Source: Chitinophaga pinensis
GTDB taxonomy: Bacteria > Bacteroidota > Bacteroidia > NS11-12g > UBA955
Length of the DNA stretch: 40,047 nt
Reading direction: 5' to 3'
Assembly: GCA_945890895.1 (NCBI GenBank)
Contig: CAMDDG010000002.1
Location: 1 to 40,047 of the forward strand
This document shows, piece after piece, positions 1 through 9,269 of the stretch (position 1 is the stretch's first letter; each line of letters begins with the position of its first letter). Below the pieces are notes generated by a model, which did no database searches, had not been told where the DNA came from, and saw only the letters and a program-made list of their open reading frames with translations. The position numbers and the translations under genes were made by a program.

Positions 1-978
<978 letters not shown>

Positions 979-1000
979 TTCATTGAACCGAATAATAAGG

Positions 1001-1030
1001 GGCCGTCTTCAAAAGAGACGGCCTTTTTTA
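1001..1030 (+). terminator. Rho-independent terminator after dnaK
   Basis: A perfect 8-bp stem GGCCGTCT (1001-1008) pairs with AGACGGCC (1016-1023) around a 7-nt loop and is followed directly by a run of T (1024-1030). It lies 22 bp after the dnaK stop and just before the promoter of the next gene. Confidence 0.92.
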
Positions 1031-1051
1031 TTCTACTGCTCTAATTTTTTG

Positions 1052-1059
1052 TACTTTTG
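1052..1059 (+). promoter_or_regulatory. TAnnTTTG -7 promoter box (TACTTTTG)
   Basis: Perfect match to the Bacteroidota housekeeping -7 element, just after the dnaK terminator. The G of the box is 6 nt from the ATG at 1066, so that start would be read from a leaderless transcript. Confidence 0.65.
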
Positions 1060-1065
1060 TTATTG

Positions 1066-1818
1066 ATGAAGAATACATCGCAACAACTTAAAGATAAATT
1101 TCAAACCGAGGGGAATGATTCAGAGAAATTCATGAAAAAACAGTCTAATTCAATAGATCCATCCATGTTATTATTCAAGTCACTAAGAAAATTGGGTAGT
1201 TTATTTATTCTATTGGCCATTTTAACATTTGCAGTTCAGTTTCAATCGTGTGGTAATTCGGAAGAAACGGAGTCGTCTGATACGGATACCGCGCTCAGCT
1301 TGACAGAATCCAATTCCGTTGTGGACACCATTTCTACTGCGCCCGTGGTTGAAGGAGATCTTTCTGCCTCTGAATTGGATAGTTTAAGGATGCGAAGAGC
1401 ATTTCAAGTCGCAGCCAATGAATTCACAATGGGTTATGACCAGGGTAATTGGGATGCGTTTCTGGCTCATTTACACCCATCTATTACCAATTCCAACGGC
1501 GGAAGTACGAATTTCAAACAACGCTTAAAAGAGATCAAACTTCAAGATACCTTCAAATACGAACGAATTATTTCCGGCCCTGTAAAAAGTATGATGGCAA
1601 TGCGCGATTCCAAAGGAACAATTACCGGATGGTATTGTTTGATGCCGGTTCGAAGATGGTTAAAAAGGAAACCAGAATCCGAATTCCAATTGCAGTGGAT
1701 TGCAGGTCAATCGCTTAACAACGGAAAAACAGTACATTTCATTGATGTTACAAAAGTCCCCAAAGATAAAATTGCTCAAATCATGCCCGATTTGATTCCC
1801 TTGTTGGATCGAGGTTGA
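1066..1818 (+). CDS. Putative lipoprotein of unknown function
   Basis: I do not recognise the family. The product is about 250 residues from the ATG at 1066. A basic stretch (KSLRKLG) and a hydrophobic segment (SLFILLAILTFAVQF) lead to QSC, a plausible lipobox, so it is probably a lipoprotein. A Ser/Thr/Glu-rich linker follows, then a globular domain. That domain (AANEFTMGYDQGNWDAFLAHLHPSI) resembles the opening of SnoaL/DUF4440-like folds in which a small domain carries out unknown binding; this is only an impression. The start is uncertain. ATG 1066 fits the promoter at 1052-1059 but gives a signal region with an unusually long N-terminus. ATG 1132 or 1165 would give a classical lipoprotein signal peptide. 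It converges on the DUF4249 gene. Confidence 0.75.
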   Translation: MKNTSQQLKDKFQTEGNDSEKFMKKQSNSIDPSMLLFKSLRKLGSLFILLAILTFAVQFQSCGNSEETESSDTDTALSLTESNSVVDTISTAPVVEGDLSASELDSLRMRRAFQVAANEFTMGYDQGNWDAFLAHLHPSITNSNGGSTNFKQRLKEIKLQDTFKYERIISGPVKSMMAMRDSKGTITGWYCLMPVRRWLKRKPESEFQLQWIAGQSLNNGKTVHFIDVTKVPKDKIAQIMPDLIPLLDRG

Positions 1819-1819
1819 T

Positions 1820-1909
1820 CGATTATTCAGTTTACATCGAAGCAATTCAATTATTCAATGCCACATAAGGCAAAGCGATTATTCAGTTTACATCGAAGCA
1901 ATTCAATTA
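1820..1909. repeat. 34-bp perfect direct repeat, 56-bp period
   Basis: The 34 bases at 1820-1853 recur without a mismatch at 1876-1909. Copy 1 begins 2 nt after the stop of the plus-strand lipoprotein gene. Copy 2 ends on the stop codon (1907-1909) of the minus-strand DUF4249 gene, so the duplication appears to copy the extreme 3' end of that gene. No T-run hairpin is visible between these convergent genes. Confidence 0.9.
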
Positions 1910-2965
1910 CCGAATAAAATTCAGTGGGGCGGTATATACACTTTTCTGTAAATACGTAACTGAATTGGGATCCATAGGTACGTTTACTACTTGCTGTAAA
2001 CTTCGAGATGCGAATAATCCAAAACCATTTTGTACGTTGGAATATTCTGCTTGTTTTTGCACGATTCCAATGGCAGGTTCGTTTACCGAAATATAGTCAA
2101 CCAAAGTTTGATTTCCACCATAATACTGCATACCTACTGATTTAATGCGTCGCACTATATGATCGGAAGTATCGGTTAAATAGGTAGATAGAAACTGATA
2201 AAATGCAGTGCGCTCAATCTGATGAATCACGGTGGGTAGCGGAGATCCAGCAGCAACTTGAGGCATTCTATAATTAGTAATTACATTCCATCTCAGATTC
2301 TTTGTATCGATCAATGAAGTATCTTTACGATTAAATTCTTGGACTTCAACCAACATTTTTATATCGTAAGCGTACGAATTAATGGCGGGAACATAGGAAA
2401 TAAAAATGTAATTCGCACCTAAAGAGAATATGGGGTTTGATGTTCTAAATGGTGCTTCAATTTTTGTTTTACCCAAAGTATAGGTTACGGCTTTCGCTAT
2501 TTGTCCGGTTTTACCACTCTCTACAACCAATTCATACATTTCATTTTCGTAAACTGGATCGGTCATTTTGTACAAATAGTTTACATCATTGGCAAAAATT
2601 CCCGAATCTTTAGATATTTCATTTACTCGAGTAAGAATGTATTCCTCTCCGGTTTTGCTGCGAATTATTTTTACAGTAACCGACTCCAAGTACAAACTAT
2701 CGGAGTTTTTCGCAATCATCAATGCGGACCCGGCTTCATTCAAAAATGCTTTATTTACTTTGATGTATTGTTCAGATTGATTCGCGTCTAATAACCCGTA
2801 CAAAATCATGGTTTCCTTCCAATCCGCGTTTATATCCACCTCGTTATCGCATGCAGAGATTGATAATCCCAAGAAAATCAAAACGATGAACCACTTATAA
2901 ACGAAAGTACGATACGAATTTTGGTATGCTAAACACACTCGGTTTAGGGGCTTTTGAAACAACAT
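1907..2965 (-). CDS. DUF4249 family lipoprotein
   Basis: Predicted 352-residue lipoprotein of the DUF4249 family, a group nearly confined to Bacteroidota and often found near TonB-dependent receptors; its role is unknown. The N-terminus has a hydrophobic segment ([13 protein letters not shown]) ending at the lipidation Cys of ISAC, followed by DNEVD. The typical family opening comes next: [24 protein letters not shown], seen as separate pieces ILYGLLD and YIKVNKAFL. The rest is beta-rich. Only one ATG precedes the signal, giving an unusually long n-region of about 24 residues. No TonB receptor lies beside it. The gene is convergent with the upstream lipoprotein gene and divergent from panB. 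Confidence 0.85.
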   Translation of the reverse strand: MLFQKPLNRVCLAYQNSYRTFVYKWFIVLIFLGLSISACDNEVDINADWKETMILYGLLDANQSEQYIKVNKAFLNEAGSALMIAKNSDSLYLESVTVKIIRSKTGEEYILTRVNEISKDSGIFANDVNYLYKMTDPVYENEMYELVVESGKTGQIAKAVTYTLGKTKIEAPFRTSNPIFSLGANYIFISYVPAINSYAYDIKMLVEVQEFNRKDTSLIDTKNLRWNVITNYRMPQVAAGSPLPTVIHQIERTAFYQFLSTYLTDTSDHIVRRIKSVGMQYYGGNQTLVDYISVNEPAIGIVQKQAEYSNVQNGFGLFASRSLQQVVNVPMDPNSVTYLQKSVYTAPLNFIR

Positions 2966-3057
2966 CTTTCCAAAATTACGATTTTGTTATCATTTTTTCG
3001 GGGGAAATGAGTACGAATTCCGAAATTATGACAAATATTGCAGTTAAATACACGCAA

Positions 3058-3873
3058 ATGTCGGTTCATAAAGAAATCAAGAAAGTCACCACACACGTTT
3101 TAATCGAAATGAAACAACGCGGTGAAAAGATCTCCATGCTTACAGCATACGATTATTCATTGGCAACCATTGTAGATGATGCGGGAATCGACGTAATCCT
3201 CGTGGGAGATAGTGCTTCCAATGTAATGGCGGGACATGAAACAACGCTGCCCATTACCCTAGATCAAATGATTTACCATGCATCCAGTGTTGTGCGCGGA
3301 GTTAATCGTGCATTGGTGGTGGTAGATTTGCCATTTGGTTCGTATCAAGGCAACTCCAAAGTGGCATTAGACAGTGCCATTCGCATCATGAAAGAAAGCG
3401 GTGCGCATGCCATCAAAATGGAAGGCGGCGCAGAAATTTTGGAAAGCGTTAAACGTATTTTAACGGCCGGTGTTCCTGTTATGGGACATTTGGGACTTAC
3501 TCCACAAAGTATTTACAAATTTGGAACCTATACCGTTCGTGCCACAGAAGATGCTGAAGCGGAGAAACTTATTGCGGATAGTAAATTGTTGGAGGAAGCC
3601 GGTTGTTTCGCGATTGTTTTAGAAAAAATACCTGCGGATTTGGCTCGTCGTGTTGCAGAAAATCTTACCATACCTGTGATTGGAATTGGAGCCGGAAACG
3701 GCGTTGATGGACAGGTATTGGTTTTGCACGATATGTTGGGCATTACCAAGCAATTTAATCCCCGCTTTTTAAGAAGGTATTTGAATTTGTATGATTCTAT
3801 TCACGGAGCGGTACGCCAATACATCGGTGATGTAAAAAGTGTTGACTTCCCCAACGAAAAGGAGCAGTATTGA
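3058..3873 (+). CDS. panB: 3-methyl-2-oxobutanoate hydroxymethyltransferase (ketopantoate synthase)
   Basis: PanB transfers a hydroxymethyl group from 5,10-methylene-tetrahydrofolate to alpha-ketoisovalerate to make ketopantoate, the first committed step of pantothenate and coenzyme A synthesis. The start is placed at ATG 3058 ([12 protein letters not shown]), giving 271 residues, the usual family length. An in-frame open stretch reaches back to 2926 but lacks homology-like sequence and overlaps the divergent DUF4249 gene. Visible family motifs are [12 protein letters not shown], the Mg/substrate region [32 protein letters not shown] and [15 protein letters not shown]. No panC or panD is adjacent. 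A bidirectional terminator follows. Confidence 0.97.
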   Translation: MSVHKEIKKVTTHVLIEMKQRGEKISMLTAYDYSLATIVDDAGIDVILVGDSASNVMAGHETTLPITLDQMIYHASSVVRGVNRALVVVDLPFGSYQGNSKVALDSAIRIMKESGAHAIKMEGGAEILESVKRILTAGVPVMGHLGLTPQSIYKFGTYTVRATEDAEAEKLIADSKLLEEAGCFAIVLEKIPADLARRVAENLTIPVIGIGAGNGVDGQVLVLHDMLGITKQFNPRFLRRYLNLYDSIHGAVRQYIGDVKSVDFPNEKEQY

Positions 3874-3894
3874 TAAAAGAATTTTTGTATACAA

Positions 3895-3930
3895 GAAAAG
3901 GCTTCCCACGGGAAGCCTTTTCTTTTTATT
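3895..3930. terminator. Bidirectional intrinsic terminator between convergent genes
   Basis: A perfect 12-bp stem, GAAAAGGCTTCC (3895-3906) with GGAAGCCTTTTC (3911-3922), encloses a 4-nt loop. It is followed by T-rich sequence on the plus strand. It sits between panB (stop at 3873) and the minus-strand zinc-ribbon gene (stop at 3960), so it can end both. Confidence 0.93.
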
Positions 3931-3959
3931 ATAACCAGTAAAACCGGTTAACTAAAAAA

Positions 3960-4754
3960 TTATTTAGCAGTTAAACGCATTTTTCTGCGAGTTGGTTTTT
4001 CAACCACCTCTTCGTTCTGAGCGGCAATACCGGAGATCGTTTGGTCAACCAAAATTCTACCGCAATGTTCGCAATCGGTAATTTTTATGTGTGCACGAAT
4101 ATCGCTGTGACGTTGTGGAGGTACTTTAGAAAAGCAACCACCGCATGATCCACGCATAATTGGAGCAACTGCCACACCGTTCTTCATGTTTTCACGAATA
4201 CGGTTGTAAGCACGTGCCAAACGCTCATCCAACTTCTTCAACGCCGATTCGCGATCTTTGTTGTATTTAGCGATTTCTTCTTCGTTCTCCTTTTCAATTT
4301 CTGTCAATTCTGCCTTTTTGAATTCCAAATCCGCCTTTCTGTTTTCCAAAGAAGCTTGAGTTGAATTCAACAATTCAGTTTTGGAATCAATTTGCTTTCC
4401 GTAATCACGGATGCGCTTTTCAGCTGCTAAGATTTCCAAACCTGCGATTTCTTTTTCTTTGTCGATTGCCTCGTATTCACGGCTATTCTTGATGTTGTTC
4501 AACTGTTCGTTGTACTTCTCAATAGAACGCTGAAAATCTTTGATAGCATTGCGCTTGTGAGAAATCTCAGTATTGTAATCATCGATTTCAGATTGTATGT
4601 GCTGAACACGGGTTTCAAGACCGGTAATTTCGTCTTCTAAATCAGAAACTTCCATTGGCAACTCGCCCAAAACCGCTCTCAAAGAGTCAATTTTGTTGTC
4701 GATTTGCTGCAATTTCCAAAGGTCTTGTAGTTTTTTTTCTACGGTTACGTCCAT
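3960..4754 (-). CDS. C4-type zinc ribbon coiled-coil protein (DUF164/CdsZ-like)
   Basis: A 264-residue cytoplasmic protein. Residues about 1-190 are almost entirely charged heptad-like coiled coil (LEDEITGLETRVQHIQSEI and similar). A C-terminal zinc ribbon has the four ligands C204/C207 (CGGC) and C228/C231 (CEHC). This is the DUF164 / C4-type zinc ribbon family (CdsZ of Chlamydia); proposed roles range from nucleic-acid or chaperone binding to scaffolding, and none is settled for this phylum. It starts 1 nt after the stop of the Nif3-like gene, so the two form a tight operon, a pairing that recurs in many bacteria. It ends in a basic tail (RRKMRLTAK). Confidence 0.93.
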   Translation of the reverse strand: MDVTVEKKLQDLWKLQQIDNKIDSLRAVLGELPMEVSDLEDEITGLETRVQHIQSEIDDYNTEISHKRNAIKDFQRSIEKYNEQLNNIKNSREYEAIDKEKEIAGLEILAAEKRIRDYGKQIDSKTELLNSTQASLENRKADLEFKKAELTEIEKENEEEIAKYNKDRESALKKLDERLARAYNRIRENMKNGVAVAPIMRGSCGGCFSKVPPQRHSDIRAHIKITDCEHCGRILVDQTISGIAAQNEEVVEKPTRRKMRLTAK

Positions 4755-4755
4755 G

Positions 4756-5868
4756 CTATATAAAATATTGTACTGGGTTGGTTATAGATTGTGCAAAAAT
4801 GGTTGCAAAAGTACGGAATTTTTTTGATAAAATCTCCGAAATCAAATCAATGGTGTATTTTTCCGACTCAAAATGACCGATATCGCAAAGGAGCAACTGT
4901 TTTTCGGCATCAAAAAACTCATGATACTTCACATCCGCGGTAATATATGCGTCGCACCCTTTGGCTAAAGCCACCTTGGTTAAAAAGCTCCCTGAACCCC
5001 CGCAAATTGCCACTTTTTTAATTTTTTTATCGGGGGATGTCAAAGGCGTAAACTTAATCATCGGTAACTCCATGGATTGTTTTACATGGGCCAAAAATTC
5101 GTCGACACTCATTTCCTCAGCCAAATATCCCACCAAACCACTGCCCACTTCCTGCCAATCGTTTTCCAAACGGATCAAATCATAGGCCACTTCCTCATAC
5201 GGATGTGCTTGTTTCATGGCTCCCAAAACCCGCGAAACAGCGTGTTCAGGAATTAAAACTTCTAAACGAACCTCCTCTTCACGGCTCCTCACCCCTTGCG
5301 TACCGGTGAATGGATTGGCTCCCGACATCGGCTTAAACGTCCCCAAACCAGAACCTTGAAAACTGCATTCACTGTAATTTCCAATTCGTCCAGCACCCGC
5401 TTGAAACAGAGCTTCTGAAACGATTTCCACAAAATCTATGGGTGTAAACACTTGTAATTTAAGTAGTTTTCCTTTTTTGGGGGACAATATAGCAGACTGC
5501 TTCAATCCTATTTTCTCAGCGATTTTGGCATTCACGCCCGAATGCAATACGTTATCGAGATTGGTGTGAATGGCATACAGTGCTATTCCATTTTTAATAG
5601 CCAATTCAACGGTTCGCTCCACATAATTGCTGCCCGTTAAGCGCTTCAATCCCCCGAAAACAATGGGATGATGCGAAATAATTAAATCGCACTGATTTTC
5701 AATGGCTTCATGAACCACATCTTCAGTGCAATCCAAACTAATCAAGGCCTTGTTCACCATCTGATTTCGATTTCCCACAATCAAACCGCTGTTATCGAAC
5801 GATTCCTGCATGGATAAAGGAGCAATGGATTCCAAATGGGCAATAATTTCACTGAGTTTTTCGGCCAT
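4756..5868 (-). CDS. Nif3-like dinuclear metal centre protein with PII-like insert
   Basis: A 370-residue member of the Nif3/YbgI/YqfO family, a conserved toroidal dinuclear-metal protein; members have been linked to GTP cyclohydrolase I-like activity, but the role is not firmly known. Metal-binding signatures are visible: ISHHPIVFGGLKRLTG (HH pair), YAIHTNLDNV near the N-terminus, and DIGHFESEKYT near the C-terminus. The extra middle section, about residues 130-240, corresponds to the YqfO-type PII-like insert. ATG 5868 (MAEKLSEIIAHLE) is the natural start. It is 4 nt from an imperfect -7 box GAAATTTG (5873-5880). It forms an operon with the zinc-ribbon gene and diverges from the RlmI-like gene. 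Confidence 0.94.
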   Translation of the reverse strand: MAEKLSEIIAHLESIAPLSMQESFDNSGLIVGNRNQMVNKALISLDCTEDVVHEAIENQCDLIISHHPIVFGGLKRLTGSNYVERTVELAIKNGIALYAIHTNLDNVLHSGVNAKIAEKIGLKQSAILSPKKGKLLKLQVFTPIDFVEIVSEALFQAGAGRIGNYSECSFQGSGLGTFKPMSGANPFTGTQGVRSREEEVRLEVLIPEHAVSRVLGAMKQAHPYEEVAYDLIRLENDWQEVGSGLVGYLAEEMSVDEFLAHVKQSMELPMIKFTPLTSPDKKIKKVAICGGSGSFLTKVALAKGCDAYITADVKYHEFFDAEKQLLLCDIGHFESEKYTIDLISEILSKKFRTFATIFAQSITNPVQYFI

Positions 5869-5919
5869 GATTCAAATTTCATGCAATTGGAATGAATATC
5901 AAAACAATTGAAAAAAAAC

Positions 5920-5927
5920 TACCTTTG
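5920..5927 (+). promoter_or_regulatory. TAnnTTTG -7 promoter box (TACCTTTG)
   Basis: Perfect -7 element ending 5 nt before the GTG start of the RlmI-like gene. The expected transcription start therefore falls at or beside the start codon. Confidence 0.75.
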
Positions 5928-5932
5928 TTGCC

Positions 5933-7096
5933 GTGAAAAAAGCCATCCTCAAAAAAGGGAAAGAAATTGCCATTGCCCGCCGACATCCTTGGATTTTCTC
6001 GGGTGCCATCGAAAAAATGGATCCGTGTAGTGCCGGCGAATTGGTAGAAGTACTGGATCATAAAAAGCAATTTTGTGCCATTGGACATGTGGGAACCGGC
6101 AGCATCACCATCCGAGTACTCAGTTTTGAACCTGTTGAAATCAATTCCGATTTCTGGAATTCAAAAATTGCGCGGTGTAAATCCCTTCGCGAACAATTGG
6201 GAATGCATGTAAACTCCGAAACCAACGCTTATCGTTTAGTGCACGGAGAAGGCGATGAACTTCCCGGATTGATTGTTGATATTTACAAAAATACCGCTGT
6301 AATTCAAGCACATAGCGATGGAATGTTCTTGCATTTGGATGAAATTTCACAAGCCATTCAGGTCAATTTCGGATCCGATATTACCACCATTTACAGCAAA
6401 AGCAAAGCCGCTCTTCACGACGATGAAGTGGAGGATGGTTTCCTTTTGGGGGATATTCCCGAAACTGTGGTGGAAGAATACGGTATGAAATTGAATGTTA
6501 ATTGGGTTACGGGACAAAAAACGGGATTCTTCCTCGATCAACGCGAAAATCGCAATTTGTTGAAGCACTATTCACAAGGCAAAACGGTGTTAAATACCTT
6601 TGCATATACTGGTGGATTCTCGATTGCGGCATTGCATGGAGGCGCTGAACAGGTGGTTTCTGTGGATATTTCCAAAACCGCAACGGATTTGTGCGATGTG
6701 AATGCTCAATTAAATGGATTCGGCGATCGTCACCGAAGCGAAACGGCAGATGTGTTGCAATATTTATCTGACGAAGAAAACAATTACGATATTGTGGTAT
6801 TGGATCCCCCGGCATTTGCAAAAAGCTTGAAGAAAAAGCACTCTGCGACCATGGGCTACAAGCGTTTGAATGCTTTGGGATTGCAACGCGTTAAACCGGG
6901 AGGATTGTTGTTTACATTTTCCTGTTCCCAGGTTATTGATGAGGCGTTGTTTTTAAACACGGTAACGGCTGCCGCGATTGAGGTAGGCAGAAAATGTCAA
7001 ATTCTGCACCGATTATCACAGGGGCCAGATCATCCGGTCAACATTTTCCATCCTGAAGGACATTACTTAAAGGGATTGGTATTGAGGGTGGATTGA
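5933..7096 (+). CDS. rlmI: Class I SAM-dependent rRNA methyltransferase (RlmI-like)
   Basis: Probable 23S rRNA m5C methyltransferase of the RlmI (YccW) type, 387 residues. An N-terminal PUA domain (about 1-75, ARRHPWIFSGAIEKM) is followed by a Rossmann methyltransferase domain. That domain has the SAM motif NTFAYTGGFSIAALHGGA and acidic VVSVDISKTA. It also has the catalytic motif VLDPPAFAKS and FTFSCSQVID with the second Cys typical of m5C enzymes. The start is GTG at 5933, set by alignment to the PUA start and by the promoter box 5 nt upstream; the mRNA is likely leaderless. The last 34 bp overlap the 3' end of the minus-strand gene at 7063-7503. Confidence 0.93.
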   Translation: MKKAILKKGKEIAIARRHPWIFSGAIEKMDPCSAGELVEVLDHKKQFCAIGHVGTGSITIRVLSFEPVEINSDFWNSKIARCKSLREQLGMHVNSETNAYRLVHGEGDELPGLIVDIYKNTAVIQAHSDGMFLHLDEISQAIQVNFGSDITTIYSKSKAALHDDEVEDGFLLGDIPETVVEEYGMKLNVNWVTGQKTGFFLDQRENRNLLKHYSQGKTVLNTFAYTGGFSIAALHGGAEQVVSVDISKTATDLCDVNAQLNGFGDRHRSETADVLQYLSDEENNYDIVVLDPPAFAKSLKKKHSATMGYKRLNALGLQRVKPGGLLFTFSCSQVIDEALFLNTVTAAAIEVGRKCQILHRLSQGPDHPVNIFHPEGHYLKGLVLRVD

Positions 7097-7503
7097 TTGG
7101 GGAGGAATGTTTTTGAATCCACTATTTTAACGAACCCAAACTTAAAAAAATGTGATTCCGGATCATTTTTACTGGATATTTCAGTTGGAAATTTAAATTT
7201 CTGCTCTAATGTTAAAATGCGATTTGTGACATGCAATAATTGAAATTTTTCAAAATCCGACTCCCCAGAAATTAAAATTAAACAATTATTTTCCAAGATA
7301 AATTTTCCTTGATAAATAGAATTTAAATTAAAAATCTTGTTGGTGCTTTGAACTACAAACGTGAAATCCTTATTCAATATCAGTAATTGTCTGTTGGAAT
7401 CAAATTGATTCAGTCTTTTCGAAAATTTTAGTTCATTTTCAACTAATTTTTTCTTAATCCAATGTTCAAATAATACCAATTTCCAAGCCGCTACAACCGA
7501 CAT
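7063..7503 (-). CDS. Hypothetical lipocalin-like protein
   Basis: A 146-residue product with no family I can name. Alternating beta-strand pattern (LLILNKDFTFVV, GKFILENNCLILISG, RILTLEQKFKF) resembles small lipocalin-like domains of Bacteroidota, which is an impression rather than an identification. No clear signal peptide is visible. It begins 10 nt after the stop of the secreted-protein gene at 7514-8410, so the two are probably co-transcribed. Its last 34 bp run antisense into the end of the RlmI-like gene. Composition is clearly more AT-rich than the flanking housekeeping genes. Confidence 0.6.
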   Translation of the reverse strand: MSVVAAWKLVLFEHWIKKKLVENELKFSKRLNQFDSNRQLLILNKDFTFVVQSTNKIFNLNSIYQGKFILENNCLILISGESDFEKFQLLHVTNRILTLEQKFKFPTEISSKNDPESHFFKFGFVKIVDSKTFLPNQSTLNTNPFK

Positions 7504-7513
7504 TGCGAGTGAT

Positions 7514-8410
7514 TTAATGATTTACTCTAATAATTGCATTTATACCACTGGGAAGATTCTGTAGAATTAATTCACTGTTGGGAATGAGTTTAATCATTGA
7601 ATCGAAAAATACACTTTCATCTAGGCAGACTCCATTTTGGTAGTTAAATAAAGGCATCCGAATACCGTTAATTTGCAACTTATTAATCGTATTGTAAACA
7701 AGTTCGTATTGATTATCAATCGAATTAATCAACATCCAATTTTCGATAGTATCTTGTAAATCTTGTTTTTTTAAATCGAAAAAATTCGGTTGACTAGTAT
7801 CCTGTTTGTTGAATTCTATCAAACAATTCAACTCCTTTCCTTTCTTAACTGCTAAACTATTTTCAAGCAGAGAATTAAATAGGAAATATTGCAAAATGCT
7901 GTCTAATTTCTCATATTGTAAATCATTCTTTATCCAATTATTTTTAATCTTGTACTGAATTCTATTCTCTGTCAATTTAATTTTGTTGCAACCATTAAAT
8001 GAGGTAATTAACAATTCTGAACTCTCTGCATTTGCCGTTTTGTTGATTGATTCCAGCAAAACAATAATTTCAACTTGCTTTGAAAATTCCCTTAGATTTT
8101 GCTTTGTATCAGTAATTTCAATTAATTTGCTTTTATTATGATGTACAAATTGTTTATTATTGCCTTCGACTTTTTGAATATCTAGCTTATCTAAATTTTT
8201 CTTTAATCTGTCATAAACAATGTTTTCTGTTTCGTTATATACTAGTTGATTACGCTCCTTATTATCTTTATATCTTGAGTGCAAAATCAGAACTTTAGGG
8301 ACATTCTTTACAGTATCTTTTGTAAAAACTTCATTCTGGCCTAATAGTGAATTCCAAGTCGAAAACACCAAGGTCAATACCCACAGATTATAATTACAAC
8401 GAAATTTCAT
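7514..8410 (-). CDS. Hypothetical exported protein
   Basis: A 298-residue protein with a likely signal peptide: MKFRCNYNLWVLTLVFS, hydrophobic core, cleavage near SLLGQ. The mature part is Asn/Lys-rich and shows no motif I recognise. The phrase VPKVLILHSRYKDN near the mature start and a C-terminal segment SMIKLIPNSELILQNLPSG suggest a folded periplasmic or surface protein. It is very AT-rich compared with its neighbours and may be lineage-specific or acquired. It leads a two-gene operon with the 146-residue protein and is divergent from the XRE regulator. Function unknown. Confidence 0.72.
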   Translation of the reverse strand: MKFRCNYNLWVLTLVFSTWNSLLGQNEVFTKDTVKNVPKVLILHSRYKDNKERNQLVYNETENIVYDRLKKNLDKLDIQKVEGNNKQFVHHNKSKLIEITDTKQNLREFSKQVEIIVLLESINKTANAESSELLITSFNGCNKIKLTENRIQYKIKNNWIKNDLQYEKLDSILQYFLFNSLLENSLAVKKGKELNCLIEFNKQDTSQPNFFDLKKQDLQDTIENWMLINSIDNQYELVYNTINKLQINGIRMPLFNYQNGVCLDESVFFDSMIKLIPNSELILQNLPSGINAIIRVNH

Positions 8411-8491
8411 TTCTTGTTTAATTATTAATTATAACCGTGGTATAAAAAGGATAGAATGTTAACTGCGAGATGGGTAAAAATACACAGAGTT

Positions 8492-8501
8492 AAACCGGTT
8501 T
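8492..8501. promoter_or_regulatory. 10-bp perfect palindrome AAACCGGTTT
   Basis: A perfect inverted repeat in the 251-bp divergent region between the exported protein gene and the XRE regulator. It could be an operator, perhaps for the adjacent XRE protein; nothing beyond symmetry and location supports this. The rest of this intergenic region is AT-rich without other clear signals apart from the box at 8650. Confidence 0.25.
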
Positions 8502-8649
8502 TAAGAGTTTTAAAAAATACGAAAGAATCAAAAGACAACATACTATCAAAACAACAACGAATCTCAAAAACAAGCTACAACTTAAAATACCAAATTGAAA
8601 CTAATACTACCAATTTAAAACCTACAATACCATTATAACACTATTTATA

Positions 8650-8657
8650 TATATTTG
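8650..8657 (+). promoter_or_regulatory. TAnnTTTG -7 promoter box (TATATTTG)
   Basis: Perfect -7 element ending 4 nt before the ATG of the XRE regulator; predicts a leaderless transcript. Confidence 0.75.
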
Positions 8658-8661
8658 ACCT

Positions 8662-9033
8662 ATGAAAACATACACCACAGAACAATTTATTGAGACAATA
8701 GTAGGAAACATAAAGAAATTCAGGGAGTTAAAAAACATCACCCGCGAACAGATAGCATCAGATTTAAATCTGAGTGTTTCCGGCTATTCTAAACTTGAGC
8801 GGGGTGAAATTGAAATCACATTAAAACGGCTTCATGAAATTGCAGAAATATTGGACGTAGAAATTTCACAGATATTAAATTTTAACTCACAAACAATTTT
8901 TAATATTACCAACTCACAAGGAGTTCAAGGTTATGACCAGGGAGGGAGTTATCATTTTCATCAAGATGATAAATATCGTGAAAAGTACATTGAAATGTTG
9001 GAAAAGGAAATTCAAAGACTTTCTAAGAAATAA
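8662..9033 (+). CDS. XRE-family helix-turn-helix transcriptional regulator
   Basis: A small 123-residue DNA-binding protein. Residues about 13-70 form a Cro/CI-type HTH (IKKFRELKNITREQIASDLN, then LSVSGYSKLERGEIEITLKRL), followed by LHEIAEILDVEISQIL. The C-terminal tail is Gln/Gly/His-containing (GVQGYDQGGSYHFHQ) and ends in a short basic helix (KYIEMLEKEIQRLSKK) likely to mediate oligomerisation. Such proteins usually repress local genes or regulate envelope or mobile functions; the target is unknown. The box at 8650-8657 sets the start. It lies between an AT-rich exported protein operon and the ATPase. Confidence 0.9.
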   Translation: MKTYTTEQFIETIVGNIKKFRELKNITREQIASDLNLSVSGYSKLERGEIEITLKRLHEIAEILDVEISQILNFNSQTIFNITNSQGVQGYDQGGSYHFHQDDKYREKYIEMLEKEIQRLSKK

Positions 9034-9153
9034 ACTAACTGCATATTATTGATTTGGTTACCACCGTTTTCGTGAATTAGAATTAAAGAACTAGTCCCAA
9101 ACTTTTTCAAATTGGCTAGTTTAATCAATTCTAAATTGTATAAGCAATTTGCT

Positions 9154-9241
9154 ATTTACCCCCATTTTGTAACAATCTTTGCTGAAATTTACCCCTATTT
9201 TATAACAAAATCTCGTAAAATTTACCCCTATTTTATGCAAA
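9154..9241. repeat. Three phased 22-bp repeats upstream of ATPase gene
   Basis: Near-identical copies of ATTTACCCCTATTTTATAAC plus two bases start at 9154, 9187 and 9220, exactly 33 bp apart (about three helical turns). Copy 1 differs at two positions; copy 3 differs only near its end. The third copy abuts the -33 region of the promoter whose -7 box is at 9259. Same-face phasing beside a promoter suggests an operator array. Confidence 0.85.
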
Positions 9242-9258
9242 GTCATTGAAAATCAATG

Positions 9259-9266
9259 TATATTTG
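9259..9266 (+). promoter_or_regulatory. TAnnTTTG -7 promoter box (TATATTTG)
   Basis: Perfect -7 element ending 3 nt before ATG 9270. It argues against the upstream TTG at 9246 as the start of the ATPase and predicts a leaderless mRNA. Confidence 0.75.
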
Positions 9267-9269
9267 AGC

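Noticed and set aside
2902..2909. CGAAAGTA read as a -7 box (TACTTTCG) for the DUF4249 gene
   Set aside because: It has a mismatch at a key base and would lie inside the coding region before the signal peptide.
2926..3057. Extended panB N-terminus
   Set aside because: The extra 44 residues have no homology-like content and overlap the divergent DUF4249 gene; PanB begins at [10 protein letters not shown].
8456..8638. 60-codon open frame before the XRE gene
   Set aside because: Lysine/threonine-rich with no start context or promoter box at a sensible place, and it overlaps the likely regulatory region of the XRE gene.
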